Below, piece after piece: positions 48,471 to 61,890 of a stretch of DNA of 64,000 bases. Each line of letters starts with the position of its first letter. The first letter of the stretch is position 1. Origin of the DNA: Penium margaritaceum (Eukaryota > Streptophyta > Zygnematophyceae > Desmidiales > Peniaceae). The stretch is taken from NCBI GenBank assembly GCA_023375785.1, contig SZWC01002380.1:51074-115073 (forward strand), read 5' to 3'. The notes under the pieces are model-generated. The model made no database searches, was not told the origin of the DNA, and saw only the letters and a program-made list of their open reading frames with translations. The position numbers and the translations under genes are program-made.

Positions 48471-48990
48471 TCGCAACTACTCGCAACCACTCGCAACTAC
48501 TCGCAACCACTCGCAACTACTCGCAACCACTCGCAACTACTCGCAACCACTCGCAACTACTCGCAACCACTCGCAACTACTCGCAACCACTCGCAACTAC
48601 TCGCAACCACTCGCAACTACTCGCAACCACTCGCAACTACTCGCAACCACTCGCAACTACTCGCAACCACTCGCAACTACTCGCAACCACTCGCAACTAC
48701 TCGCAACCACTCGCAACTACTCGCAACCACTCGCAACTACTCGCAACCACTCGCAACTACTCGCAACCACTCGCAACTACTCGCAACCACTCGCAACTAC
48801 TCGCAACCACTCGCAACTACTCGCAACCACTCGCAACTACTCGCAACCACTCGCAACTACTCGCAACCACTCGCAACTACTCGCAACCACTCGCAACTAC
48901 TCGCAACCACTCGCAACTACTCGCAACCACTCGCAACTACTCGCAACCACTCGCAACTACTCGCAACCACTCGCAACTACTCGCAACCAC
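48471..48990 (+). repeat. 20-bp higher-order repeat, about 26 copies
   Basis: Alternating decamers CGCAACTACT and CGCAACCACT, about 26 identical 20-bp units. The period is not a multiple of three, which argues against coding selection. Confidence 0.95.
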
Positions 48991-50590
48991 TCGCAACAAC
49001 TCGCAACCACTTGCAACCACTCACAACCACTCGCAACCACTTGCAACCACTCGCAACCACTTGTAACCATTCGCAACCACTTCAAGCTTCTTGCAACCAC
49101 TTCCAACCACTCGCAACCAGTCGCAACCACTTGCAAGCACTCACAACCACTTGCAAGCACTCACAATCATTTGCAACCGCTTGCAACCACTCTTAACCAT
49201 TCGTAATCACTTGCAACCACTCGCAACCACTTGCAACCACTTGCAACCACTTGCAGCCACATGCAACCACTTGCAACCCCTTGTAACCACTCACAACCAC
49301 TCACAACCACTCACAACCGCTTGCAAGCACTCACAACCACTCGCAACCACTCAAAACCACTTGCAACTAGTTTCAACCACTTGTAACCACTCGCAACCAC
49401 TCACAACCACTCGCAACCACTTGGAACCACTCCAAACCACTCGCAACCACTTGCAACCACTTGCAACCGCTCGCAACCACTTGCAAGCACTCGCAATCAC
49501 TGACAACCACTCGCAACCACTTGCAACCACTCGCAACAACTCGCAACCACTGGAAACCACTTGCAACAACTCACAACCATTCGCAACCACTTACAAACCA
49601 TTGCAATCACTTGCAACCACTCGCAACCACTCGCAACCACTCACAAAAACTCGCAGCCAGTCGTAACAAATCAAAACCACTTGCTACCACACGCAACCAC
49701 TCGCAACCATTCACAACCACTCGTAACCACTCGCAACCACTTGCAATCACTCGCAACCACTCGCAACCACTTTCAATCACTTGCAACCACTTGCAACCAC
49801 TTGCAACCACATGCAACCACTCGGAACCACTCGTAACCACTTGCAACCACTCGCAACCACTTGCGGCCACTTCCAACCAGTCGCAACAACTCGCAACCAC
49901 TTGAAACCACTTGCAACCACTTGCAACCAATCGCAACCACTAGCAACAACTCGTAACCACTCACAACCACTAGCAACCACTCGCAACCACTCGCAACCAC
50001 TCCCAACCACTTACAACCTCTTGCAACCACTTGCAACAACTTGCAACCACTCACAACAACTCGCAACGACTCGCAACCACTCACAACCACTTGCAACCTC
50101 TCGCAACCACTCGCAACCACTTGCATCCACTCACAACCACTCACAACAACTTGCAAGCACTCGCAACCTCTTGCGACGTCTTGTGACACTGGCAACCACT
50201 CGCAACCACACGGAACCACTCACAACAACCCGCAACCACTCGCAACCACTCACAACCACTCACTACCACTTGCAACTACTTGCAACCTCTCGCAACCATT
50301 TGCAACAACACAGAGCCACTCGTAACCACTCACAACGACTCACAACTACTCGTAACCACTCGCACCCACTTGCAACCACTCGCAACTACTCGCAACCACT
50401 CGCAGCCACTCGCAACCACTCGCAACCATTCGCAACCACTTGCAACCACTCGCAACCACTCACAACCACTCCCAACCACTCGCAACCACTCGCAACCACT
50501 CGTAACCACTCGCAACCATTTGCAACCACTCGCAACCACTTGGAACCACTCGCAACCACTCCCCACCACTCGCAACCACTCGCAACCACT
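48991..50590 (+). repeat. Decamer segment S1, copy 2
   Basis: Second copy of S1 with landmarks at 49080, 49592 and 50178. It starts right after the 20-bp array and ends where the next 20-bp array begins. The last landmark interval is about 300 bp longer than in copy 1. Confidence 0.85.
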
Positions 50591-51090
50591 CGCGACCACT
50601 CGCAACCACTCGCGACCACTCGCAACCACTCGCGACCACTCGCAACCACTCGCGACCACTCGCAACCACTCGCGACCACTCGCAACCACTCGCGACCACT
50701 CGCAACCACTCGCGACCACTCGCAACCACTCGCGACCACTCGCAACCACTCGCGACCACTCGCAACCACTCGCGACCACTCGCAACCACTCGCGACCACT
50801 CGCAACCACTCGCGACCACTCGCAACCACTCGCGACCACTCGCAACCACTCGCGACCACTCGCAACCACTCGCGACCACTCGCAACCACTCGCGACCACT
50901 CGCAACCACTCGCGACCACTCGCAACCACTCGCGACCACTCGCAACCACTCGCGACCACTCGCAACCACTCGCGACCACTCGCAACCACTCGCGACCACT
51001 CGCAACCACTCGCGACCACTCGCAACCACTCGCGACCACTCGCAACCACTCGCGACCACTCGCAACCACTCGCGACCACTCGCAACCACT
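50591..51090 (+). repeat. 20-bp higher-order repeat, about 25 copies, extra CpG
   Basis: Alternating decamers CGCGACCACT and CGCAACCACT, about 25 identical copies. The first decamer carries an additional CpG, so this block is unusually CpG-rich for the region. Confidence 0.95.
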
Positions 51091-52560
51091 CGCAACCACT
51101 CGCAACCACTCGCAACCACTTGCAACCACTCACAACCACTCGCAACCACTTGCAACCACTCGCAACCACTTGTAACCATTCGCAACCACTTCAAGCTTCT
51201 TGCAACCACTTCCAACCACTCGCAACCACTCGCAACCACTTGCAAGCACTCACAACCACTTGCAAGCACTCACAATCATTTGCAACCGCTTGCAACCACT
51301 CTTAACCATTCGTAATCACTTGCAACCGCTCGCAACCACTTGCAACCACTCGCAACCACTTGCAGCCACATGCAACCACTTGCAACCCCTTGTAACCACT
51401 CATAACCACTCACAACCACTCACAACCGCTTGTAAGCACTCACAACCACTCGCAACCACTCGCAATCACTCAAAACCACTTGCAACTAGTTTCAACCACT
51501 TGTATCCACTCGCAATCACTGAAAACCACTCGCAACCACTTGCAACCACTCACAACTACTCGCAACCACTCGAAACCACTTGCAACAACACACAACCATT
51601 CGCAACCACTTACAAACCATTGCAATCACTTGCAACCACTCGCAACCACTCGCAACCACTCACAAAAACTCGCAGCCACTCGTAACAAATCAAAACCACT
51701 TGCTACCACACGCAACCACTCGCAACCATTCACAACCACTCGTAACCACTCGCAACCACTTGCAATCACTCGCAACCACTCGCAACCACTTTCAATCACT
51801 TGCAACCACTTGCAACCACTTGCAACCACTCGGAACCACTCGTAACGACTTGCAACCACTCGCAACCACTTGCGGCCACTTGCAACCAGTCGCAACAACT
51901 CGCAACCACTTGAAACCACTTGCAACCACTTGCAACCAATTGCAACCACTAGCAACAACTCACAACCACTCACAACCACTAGCAACCACTCGCAACCACT
52001 CGCAACCAATCCCAACCAATTACAACCTCTTGCAACCACTTGTAACAACTTGCAAACACTCACAACAACTCGCAACCACTCGCTACCACTCACAACCACT
52101 TGCAACCTCTCGCAACCACTCGCAACCACTTGCATCCACTCACAACCACTCACAACCACTTGCGAGCACTCGCAACCTCTTGCGACGTCTTGTGACACTC
52201 GCAACCACTCGCAACCACAAGGAACCACTCACAACAACCCGCAACCACTCGCAACCACTCACAACCACTCACTACCACTTGCAACTACTTGCAACCTCTC
52301 GCTACCATTTGCAACAACTCAGAGCCACTCGTAACAACTCACAACCACTCACAACTACTCGTAACCACTCGCACCCACTTGCAACCATTCGCAACCACTC
52401 GCAACCACTCGCAGCCACTCCCAACCACTTGCAACCACTCGCAACCTCTCGCAACCACTCGCACCCACTTGCATCCACTCACAACCACTCACAACCACTC
52501 GCAACCTTTTGCAACCACTCACAACAACTCACAGCCACTCGCAACCACTCGCAACCACTC
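51091..52560 (+). repeat. Decamer segment S1, copy 3
   Basis: Third copy of S1 with landmarks at 51190, 51611 and 52187. It is close to copy 2 over most of its length but diverges in the final about 200 bp before the 30-bp array. Confidence 0.85.
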
Positions 52561-54690
52561 GTAACCACTCGCAACCATTCACAACCACTCGTAACCACTC
52601 GCAACCATTCACAACCACTCGTAACCACTCGCAACCATTCACAACCACTCGTAACCACTCGCAACCATTCACAACCACTCGTAACCACTCGCAACCATTC
52701 ACAACCACTCGTAACCACTCGCAACCATTCACAACCACTCGTAACCACTCGCAACCATTCACAACCACTCGTAACCACTCGCAACCATTCACAACCACTC
52801 GTAACCACTCGCAACCATTCACAACCACTCGTAACCACTCGCAACCATTCACAACCACTCGTAACCACTCGCAACCATTCACAACCACTCGTAACCACTC
52901 GCAACCATTCACAACCACTCGTAACCACTCGCAACCATTCACAACCACTCGTAACCACTCGCAACCATTCACAACCACTCGTAACCACTCGCAACCATTC
53001 ACAACCACTCGTAACCACTCGCAACCATTCACAACCACTCGTAACCACTCGCAACCATTCACAACCACTCGTAACCACTCGCAACCATTCACAACCACTC
53101 GTAACCACTCGCAACCATTCACAACCACTCGTAACCACTCGCAACCATTCACAACCACTCGTAACCACTCGCAACCATTCACAACCACTCGTAACCACTC
53201 GCAACCATTCACAACCACTCGTAACCACTCGCAACCATTCACAACCACTCGTAACCACTCGCAACCATTCACAACCACTCGTAACCACTCGCAACCATTC
53301 ACAACCACTCGTAACCACTCGCAACCATTCACAACCACTCGTAACCACTCGCAACCATTCACAACCACTCGTAACCACTCGCAACCATTCACAACCACTC
53401 GTAACCACTCGCAACCATTCACAACCACTCGTAACCACTCGCAACCATTCACAACCACTCGTAACCACTCGCAACCATTCACAACCACTCGTAACCACTC
53501 GCAACCATTCACAACCACTCGTAACCACTCGCAACCATTCACAACCACTCGTAACCACTCGCAACCATTCACAACCACTCGTAACCACTCGCAACCATTC
53601 ACAACCACTCGTAACCACTCGCAACCATTCACAACCACTCGTAACCACTCGCAACCATTCACAACCACTCGTAACCACTCGCAACCATTCACAACCACTC
53701 GTAACCACTCGCAACCATTCACAACCACTCGTAACCACTCGCAACCATTCACAACCACTCGTAACCACTCGCAACCATTCACAACCACTCGTAACCACTC
53801 GCAACCATTCACAACCACTCGTAACCACTCGCAACCATTCACAACCACTCGTAACCACTCGCAACCATTCACAACCACTCGTAACCACTCGCAACCATTC
53901 ACAACCACTCGTAACCACTCGCAACCATTCACAACCACTCGTAACCACTCGCAACCATTCACAACCACTCGTAACCACTCGCAACCATTCACAACCACTC
54001 GTAACCACTCGCAACCATTCACAACCACTCGTAACCACTCGCAACCATTCACAACCACTCGTAACCACTCGCAACCATTCACAACCACTCGTAACCACTC
54101 GCAACCATTCACAACCACTCGTAACCACTCGCAACCATTCACAACCACTCGTAACCACTCGCAACCATTCACAACCACTCGTAACCACTCGCAACCATTC
54201 ACAACCACTCGTAACCACTCGCAACCATTCACAACCACTCGTAACCACTCGCAACCATTCACAACCACTCGTAACCACTCGCAACCATTCACAACCACTC
54301 GTAACCACTCGCAACCATTCACAACCACTCGTAACCACTCGCAACCATTCACAACCACTCGTAACCACTCGCAACCATTCACAACCACTCGTAACCACTC
54401 GCAACCATTCACAACCACTCGTAACCACTCGCAACCATTCACAACCACTCGTAACCACTCGCAACCATTCACAACCACTCGTAACCACTCGCAACCATTC
54501 ACAACCACTCGTAACCACTCGCAACCATTCACAACCACTCGTAACCACTCGCAACCATTCACAACCACTCGTAACCACTCGCAACCATTCACAACCACTC
54601 GTAACCACTCGCAACCATTCACAACCACTCGTAACCACTCGCAACCATTCACAACCACTCGTAACCACTCGCAACCATTCACAACCACTC
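52561..54690 (+). repeat. 30-bp higher-order repeat, 71 identical copies
   Basis: Three decamers (GTAACCACTC, GCAACCATTC, ACAACCACTC) form a 30-bp unit repeated 71 times over 2,130 bp with no difference that I can see. It is the most uniform block of the window. Open frames of over 700 codons cross it on both strands because the unit has no stop and its period is a multiple of three. Confidence 0.96.
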
Positions 54691-56430
54691 GTAACCACTC
54701 GCAACCACTCGCAACCATTCGCAACCACTTGCAACCACTCGCAACCACTTGCAACCACTTGCAACCAGTCGCAACCACTCACAACCACTTGCAACGCCTT
54801 GCAACCACTCGCAACCACTCGCAACCACTAGCACAACTTGTAACCACTCGCAACAACTTGTAGCTACTCGCAACCACTCTCAACCACTCGCAACCATTTG
54901 CAACCACTTGCAACCAATTGCAACAACTTGCAACCACTCACAAAAACTCACAACCACTTGCAACCACTCACAACCACTTGCAACCTCTCGCAACCACTCG
55001 CACCCACTTGCATCCACTCACAACAACTCACAACCACTTGCAAGCACTCGCAACCTCTTGCAACGTCTCGTAACACTTGCAACCACTCACAACCACACAA
55101 AACCACTCACAACTACCCGCAACCACTCACAACCACTCACAACCACTCACAACCACTTGCAACCACTTGCAACCACTTGCAACCGCTTGCAACCACTTGT
55201 AACCACACGCAACCATTCACAACCACTCGCAACCACTTGCAACCATTCGCAACCACTCGCAACAACTCACAACCACTCGCAACAACTCATAACCACTCGC
55301 AACTACTCGTAATTTCTCGCAACCACTCGCAGCCACTCACAACCACTCGCAACCAATCGCAACCACTCGCAACCACTCGCAACCACTCGCAACCACTCAA
55401 AACCACTTACAACCACTCGCAACCACTTGCAACCACTCCCAACCACTCGCAACCACTCGCAACCACTCGCAACTACTTGCAACCACTTGCAATTCTTCGC
55501 AATCAATTGCAACCACTCACAACCACTCACAACCACTAGCAACCACTCGCAACCATTCGCATCCACTCCCAACCACTCGCAACCACTCGCAACCACTCGC
55601 AACCACTCACAACCAATCGCAAGCACTTGCAACCACTCGCAACCAATCTCAACCAATCACAACTACTCCCAACAACTTGCAACCATTTGCGCCCAATCGC
55701 AACCACTTGCAATCACCCGCAAGCACTCACAAGCCCTCGTAACCACTCGCAACCAATCTCAACCAATCACAACTACTCCCAACAACTTGCAACCATTTGC
55801 GCCCAATCGCAACCACTTGCAATCACCCGCAAGCACTCACAAGCCCTCGTAACCACTCGCAACCACTCGCAAGAACTTTGAACCACTCACAATCACTCGC
55901 AACCACTTGCAACCACTTGCAACCACTCACAACCACTTGCAACCATTGGCAATCACTGGCAACTACTCGCAACCACTTGCAACAAATCGCAACCACTTGC
56001 AACAACTCGCAACCAGTCGCAACCACTCGCAACCACTTGCAACCACTCACAACCACTTGCAACCACTCGTAACCACTCACAACCACTCGCAGCCCCTCAC
56101 AACCACACGCAACCACTCATAACCACTTGCAACCACTTGCAACCAGTCGCAACCATTTGGAACCACTCACAGCGACTCACAACCATTTGCAGGTACTCGC
56201 AACCACTCGCAACCATTCACAACCACTCACAGCCACCTGCAACCAATTGCAACCACTTGCAACTTCTCGTAACCACTCACAACCACTCGCAACCACACGC
56301 AACTACTCACAACCACTCGCAACCAGTCGCAACCACTCGAAACCACTCGCAACCACTCGCAACCACTCGCAACCACTGGCAACCACTCGCAACCATTCAC
56401 AACCACTTGCAACTACTCGCAACCACTCGC
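54691..56430 (+). repeat. Decamer segment S2, copy 2
   Basis: Second copy of S2 with landmarks at 54828 (GCACAACTTG) and 55064 (CGTCTCGTAACACT). A 110-bp direct duplication inside it (55641-55750 and 55751-55860, marker GCGCCCAATCGC) is absent from copy 1. It leads into the 90-bp array at the same landmark where copy 1 leads into the 20-bp array. Confidence 0.84.
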
Positions 56431-58680
56431 AACCACTGGCAACCACTCGCGACCACTTGCAACCACTCGGAACCACTTGCAACCACTTGCAATTATTGGC
56501 AATCACTTCCAACCACTCACAACCACTGGCAACCACTCGCGACCACTTGCAACCACTCGGAACCACTTGCAACCACTTGCAATTATTGGCAATCACTTCC
56601 AACCACTCACAACCACTGGCAACCACTCGCGACCACTTGCAACCACTCGGAACCACTTGCAACCACTTGCAATTATTGGCAATCACTTCCAACCACTCAC
56701 AACCACTGGCAACCACTCGCGACCACTTGCAACCACTCGGAACCACTTGCAACCACTTGCAATTATTGGCAATCACTTCCAACCACTCACAACCACTGGC
56801 AACCACTCGCGACCACTTGCAACCACTCGGAACCACTTGCAACCACTTGCAATTATTGGCAATCACTTCCAACCACTCACAACCACTGGCAACCACTCGC
56901 GACCACTTGCAACCACTCGGAACCACTTGCAACCACTTGCAATTATTGGCAATCACTTCCAACCACTCACAACCACTGGCAACCACTCGCGACCACTTGC
57001 AACCACTCGGAACCACTTGCAACCACTTGCAATTATTGGCAATCACTTCCAACCACTCACAACCACTGGCAACCACTCGCGACCACTTGCAACCACTCGG
57101 AACCACTTGCAACCACTTGCAATTATTGGCAATCACTTCCAACCACTCACAACCACTGGCAACCACTCGCGACCACTTGCAACCACTCGGAACCACTTGC
57201 AACCACTTGCAATTATTGGCAATCACTTCCAACCACTCACAACCACTGGCAACCACTCGCGACCACTTGCAACCACTCGGAACCACTTGCAACCACTTGC
57301 AATTATTGGCAATCACTTCCAACCACTCACAACCACTGGCAACCACTCGCGACCACTTGCAACCACTCGGAACCACTTGCAACCACTTGCAATTATTGGC
57401 AATCACTTCCAACCACTCACAACCACTGGCAACCACTCGCGACCACTTGCAACCACTCGGAACCACTTGCAACCACTTGCAATTATTGGCAATCACTTCC
57501 AACCACTCACAACCACTGGCAACCACTCGCGACCACTTGCAACCACTCGGAACCACTTGCAACCACTTGCAATTATTGGCAATCACTTCCAACCACTCAC
57601 AACCACTGGCAACCACTCGCGACCACTTGCAACCACTCGGAACCACTTGCAACCACTTGCAATTATTGGCAATCACTTCCAACCACTCACAACCACTGGC
57701 AACCACTCGCGACCACTTGCAACCACTCGGAACCACTTGCAACCACTTGCAATTATTGGCAATCACTTCCAACCACTCACAACCACTGGCAACCACTCGC
57801 GACCACTTGCAACCACTCGGAACCACTTGCAACCACTTGCAATTATTGGCAATCACTTCCAACCACTCACAACCACTGGCAACCACTCGCGACCACTTGC
57901 AACCACTCGGAACCACTTGCAACCACTTGCAATTATTGGCAATCACTTCCAACCACTCACAACCACTGGCAACCACTCGCGACCACTTGCAACCACTCGG
58001 AACCACTTGCAACCACTTGCAATTATTGGCAATCACTTCCAACCACTCACAACCACTGGCAACCACTCGCGACCACTTGCAACCACTCGGAACCACTTGC
58101 AACCACTTGCAATTATTGGCAATCACTTCCAACCACTCACAACCACTGGCAACCACTCGCGACCACTTGCAACCACTCGGAACCACTTGCAACCACTTGC
58201 AATTATTGGCAATCACTTCCAACCACTCACAACCACTGGCAACCACTCGCGACCACTTGCAACCACTCGGAACCACTTGCAACCACTTGCAATTATTGGC
58301 AATCACTTCCAACCACTCACAACCACTGGCAACCACTCGCGACCACTTGCAACCACTCGGAACCACTTGCAACCACTTGCAATTATTGGCAATCACTTCC
58401 AACCACTCACAACCACTGGCAACCACTCGCGACCACTTGCAACCACTCGGAACCACTTGCAACCACTTGCAATTATTGGCAATCACTTCCAACCACTCAC
58501 AACCACTGGCAACCACTCGCGACCACTTGCAACCACTCGGAACCACTTGCAACCACTTGCAATTATTGGCAATCACTTCCAACCACTCACAACCACTGGC
58601 AACCACTCGCGACCACTTGCAACCACTCGGAACCACTTGCAACCACTTGCAATTATTGGCAATCACTTCCAACCACTCAC
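56431..58680 (+). repeat. 90-bp higher-order repeat, 25 copies
   Basis: Nine decamers per 90-bp unit, marked by AATTATTGGCAATCACTTCC at 56491, 56581 and every 90 bp to 58651; about 25 identical copies over 2.25 kb. Long open frames in several phases are products of the stop-free unit. Confidence 0.95.
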
Positions 58681-60310
58681 AACCACTCGCAACCACTTGC
58701 AACCACTCACAACCACTTGCAACCTCTTGCAACCACTCGCAACCACTTGCATCCACTCACAAACACTCACAACCACTTGCAAGCACTCGCAACCTCTTGC
58801 AACATCTCGCAACACTCGCAACCACTCGCAACCACACAGAACCACTCACAACTACCCGCAACCACTCACAACCACTCACAACCACTCACAACCACTTGCA
58901 ACCACTTGCAACCACTTGCAACTGCTTGCAGCCACTTGTAACAACACGCAACCATTCACAACCACTCGCAACCACTTGCAACCACTCGCAACCACTCGCA
59001 ACAACTCAAGGCACTCGCAACCACTCATAACCACTCGCAACTACTCGTAGTTACGCGCAACCACTCGCAACCACTCACAACTACTCGCAACCAATCACAA
59101 CCACTGGCAACCAATCGTAACCACTCCTAACCACTCGCAACCACTCGCAACCACTCGCAACCATTTACAACCACTCGCAACCACTCGCAACCACTCGCGA
59201 CCACTCGCAACCACTCGCAACCACTCGCAATCACTCGCAACCACTCGCAACCACTCGCGACCACTCGCAACCACTCGCAACCACTCGCAACAACTCGCGA
59301 CCACTTGCAACCACTCGCAACCACTCGCAACCATTCCCAACCACTCGCAACCACACGCAACTTCTCGCAACCACTCGTATCTACTTGTAACCACTTGCAA
59401 TTCATGGGAATCACTTGCAACCACACACAACAACTCGCAACCATTGGCAACCACTCCCAACCACTCGCAACCATTTGCAACCAGTCGCAACCACTCACAA
59501 CCAATCGCAAGCACCTGCAACCACTCGCAACCAATCTCAACCATTCACAACTACTCGCAACCACTTGCAACCATTTGCGATCAATCGCAACCACTCGCAA
59601 TCACCAGCAAGCACTCGCAACCACTCGTAACCACTCGCAACCACTCGCAACAACTTCGAACCACTCACAACAACTCGCAACCACTTGCAACCACTCGCAA
59701 CCACTCACAACCACTTGCAACCACTGGCAACCACTGGCAACTACTCGCAACCACTTGCAACTAATCGCAGCCACTCACAATAACTCGCAACCACTTGCAA
59801 CCACTCGCAACCACTTGCAACCACTCGCAACCACTTGCAACCACTCGTAACCACTCACAACCACTCGCAGCCACTCAAAACCACCTGCGACCACTCAGAA
59901 CCACTTGCAAAAACTTGCAACCAGTGGCAACCATTCGGAACCACTCANAACAACTCACAACCACTCACAACTACTCGTAACCACTTGCACCCACTTGCAA
60001 CCACTCGCAACTACTCGCAACCACTCGCAACCACTCGCAACCACTCGCAACCACTTGCAACCACTCGTAACCACTCACAACCACTCGCAGCCACTCAAAA
60101 CCACCTGCGACCACTCAGAACCACTTGCAAAAACTTGCAACCAGTGGCAACCATTCGGAACCACTCACAGCCACTCACAACCATTTGCAAGTACTCGCAA
60201 CCACTTGGAACCACTCATAACCACTCACAACCACCTGCAACCAATCGCAACCACTTGCAACTTCTCGTATCCACTCACAACCACTTGCAACCACACGCAA
60301 CCACTCACAA
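58681..60310 (+). repeat. Decamer segment S2, copy 3, diverged
   Basis: Looser third copy of S2: CATCTCGCAACACTCGC near 58802 and the end block CACAGCCACTCACAACCATT near 60164 match the other copies. It contains a single N at 59948 and a repeated stretch on either side of it. Confidence 0.72.
59836..60168 (+). other. Possible assembly join at a single N (59948)
   Basis: About 110 bases before the N (59836-59947) recur at about 60056-60167, 220 bp later, with markers CAGCCACTCAAAACCACCTG and CAGTGGCAACCATTCGG. The N sits exactly at the end of the first copy. A mis-joined contig end is likely, although a true duplication in satellite DNA is possible. Confidence 0.65.
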
Positions 60311-61890
60311 CCACTCGCAACCACTCCCAACCACTCGCAACCACTCGCAACCACTTGCAACCACTCACAACCACTCGCAGCCACTTGCAACCACTCGCAC
60401 CATCTCGGAACCACTCGCAACCACTCGCAACCATTCGCAACCACTGGAAACCACTGGCAACCACTTGCATCCACTCGCAACCACTCACAACCGCTCGCAG
60501 CCACTTGCCACCACTTGCAACCACTCGCAACCACTCGCAACCACTCACAACCACTCGCAACCACTAACAACCACTCGCAACCACTTGCGCCCACTTGCAC
60601 CCCCTCCCAACCACTCGTAACCACTCACAACCACTTGCAACCACTTGCAACTACTTGCAAACACTAGCAGCCACTCGCAACCTCTCGCAACTACTGGCAA
60701 TCACTCCTAACTACTCGCAACCACTCGCAAGTACTTGAAACCACTCACAACCATTCGGAACCACTTGCAAGCACTCATAACCACTTGGAAGCACTTGCAA
60801 CCACTCGCAACTACTCGCAACCATTCGCAACCACTTGCAACCACTCGCAACAACTTGCAACCGCTTGCAACAACTTGCAACCACTCGCAACCACTCGCAA
60901 CCACTCACAACCACTTGCAACCACTTGCAACCACTTCCAACCACTCGTAATCACTCACAACCACTTGCAAGCACTCACAAGCACTCCCACGCACTCGCCA
61001 CGACTCGCAACCAACTGCAACCAGTCGCAACCACTTGCAACTTCTCGTAAGTACTCGCAACCACTCGCAACCACACGCAACCACTCACAACCACTCGCAA
61101 CCACTCGCAACCACTTGCAACCACTTGCAACCACTCTTAACCACTTGCAACCACTCACAACCACTCGCAACCACTCGCAACCAATCGCGACTATTCTCAA
61201 CCCGTTCAAACCACTTGCAACCACTTACAACCTCTTCTAGCCACTCGCAATCGATCGTAACCACTTGCAACCACTTGCATCCACTCGCAACGACTCGCAA
61301 CCAATTGCAACCACTAGAAACCTCCGGCAACCACTTGTAACCACTCTCAACCACTCGCAACCACAAGCAACCACTCCCAACCACTTGCAACCACTCGCAC
61401 CCCCTCGCAGCCATTTGCAACAACTTGCAACCACCCCCAACCACTCGCAACTACTCGCAACCACTCGCAACCACTCGCAACCACTCACAACCACTTACAA
61501 CCATTTGCAACCACTTGCAACCACTCACAATCATTCACAACCACTTGCAACCACTAGCAACCACTTGCAACGACTCGCAGCCACTTGCCACCACTCGCAA
61601 CCAATTGCAATCACTTGCAACCACTCACAAAAACTCAACACCACATCCAAGCACTCGCAGCCACTCGCAGCCACTGACAACCACTCCCAGCCACTTGCAA
61701 CCAAAAACAACCACTCGTCACCACTCCCAACCACTTGCAACCACTGGCAACCACTCGCAACCGCTGGCAACCACTTGCATCGACTTGCAAGGACTAGCAA
61801 CCACTCGCAACCACTCGCAACCACTCGCAACCATTCCCCAGCATTGGCAACCACTCACAACCACTCACAATCACTAGCAACCACTCACAA
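60311..61890 (+). repeat. Decamer satellite, ordinary diverged block
   Basis: About 158 irregular decamers with no strong higher-order period. A degenerate relative of the following 160-bp unit appears near 61630-61720 (AACTCAACACCACATCC, CAAAAACAACCACTCG). No gene or other element is seen. Confidence 0.88.

Noticed and set aside
56127-59030. Open frames of 800-970 codons reading Asn/His/Ser/Gln/Pro repeats
   Set aside because: They are translations of stop-free decamer satellite; equivalent frames exist in all phases and on both strands, and higher-order periods ignore the codon length.
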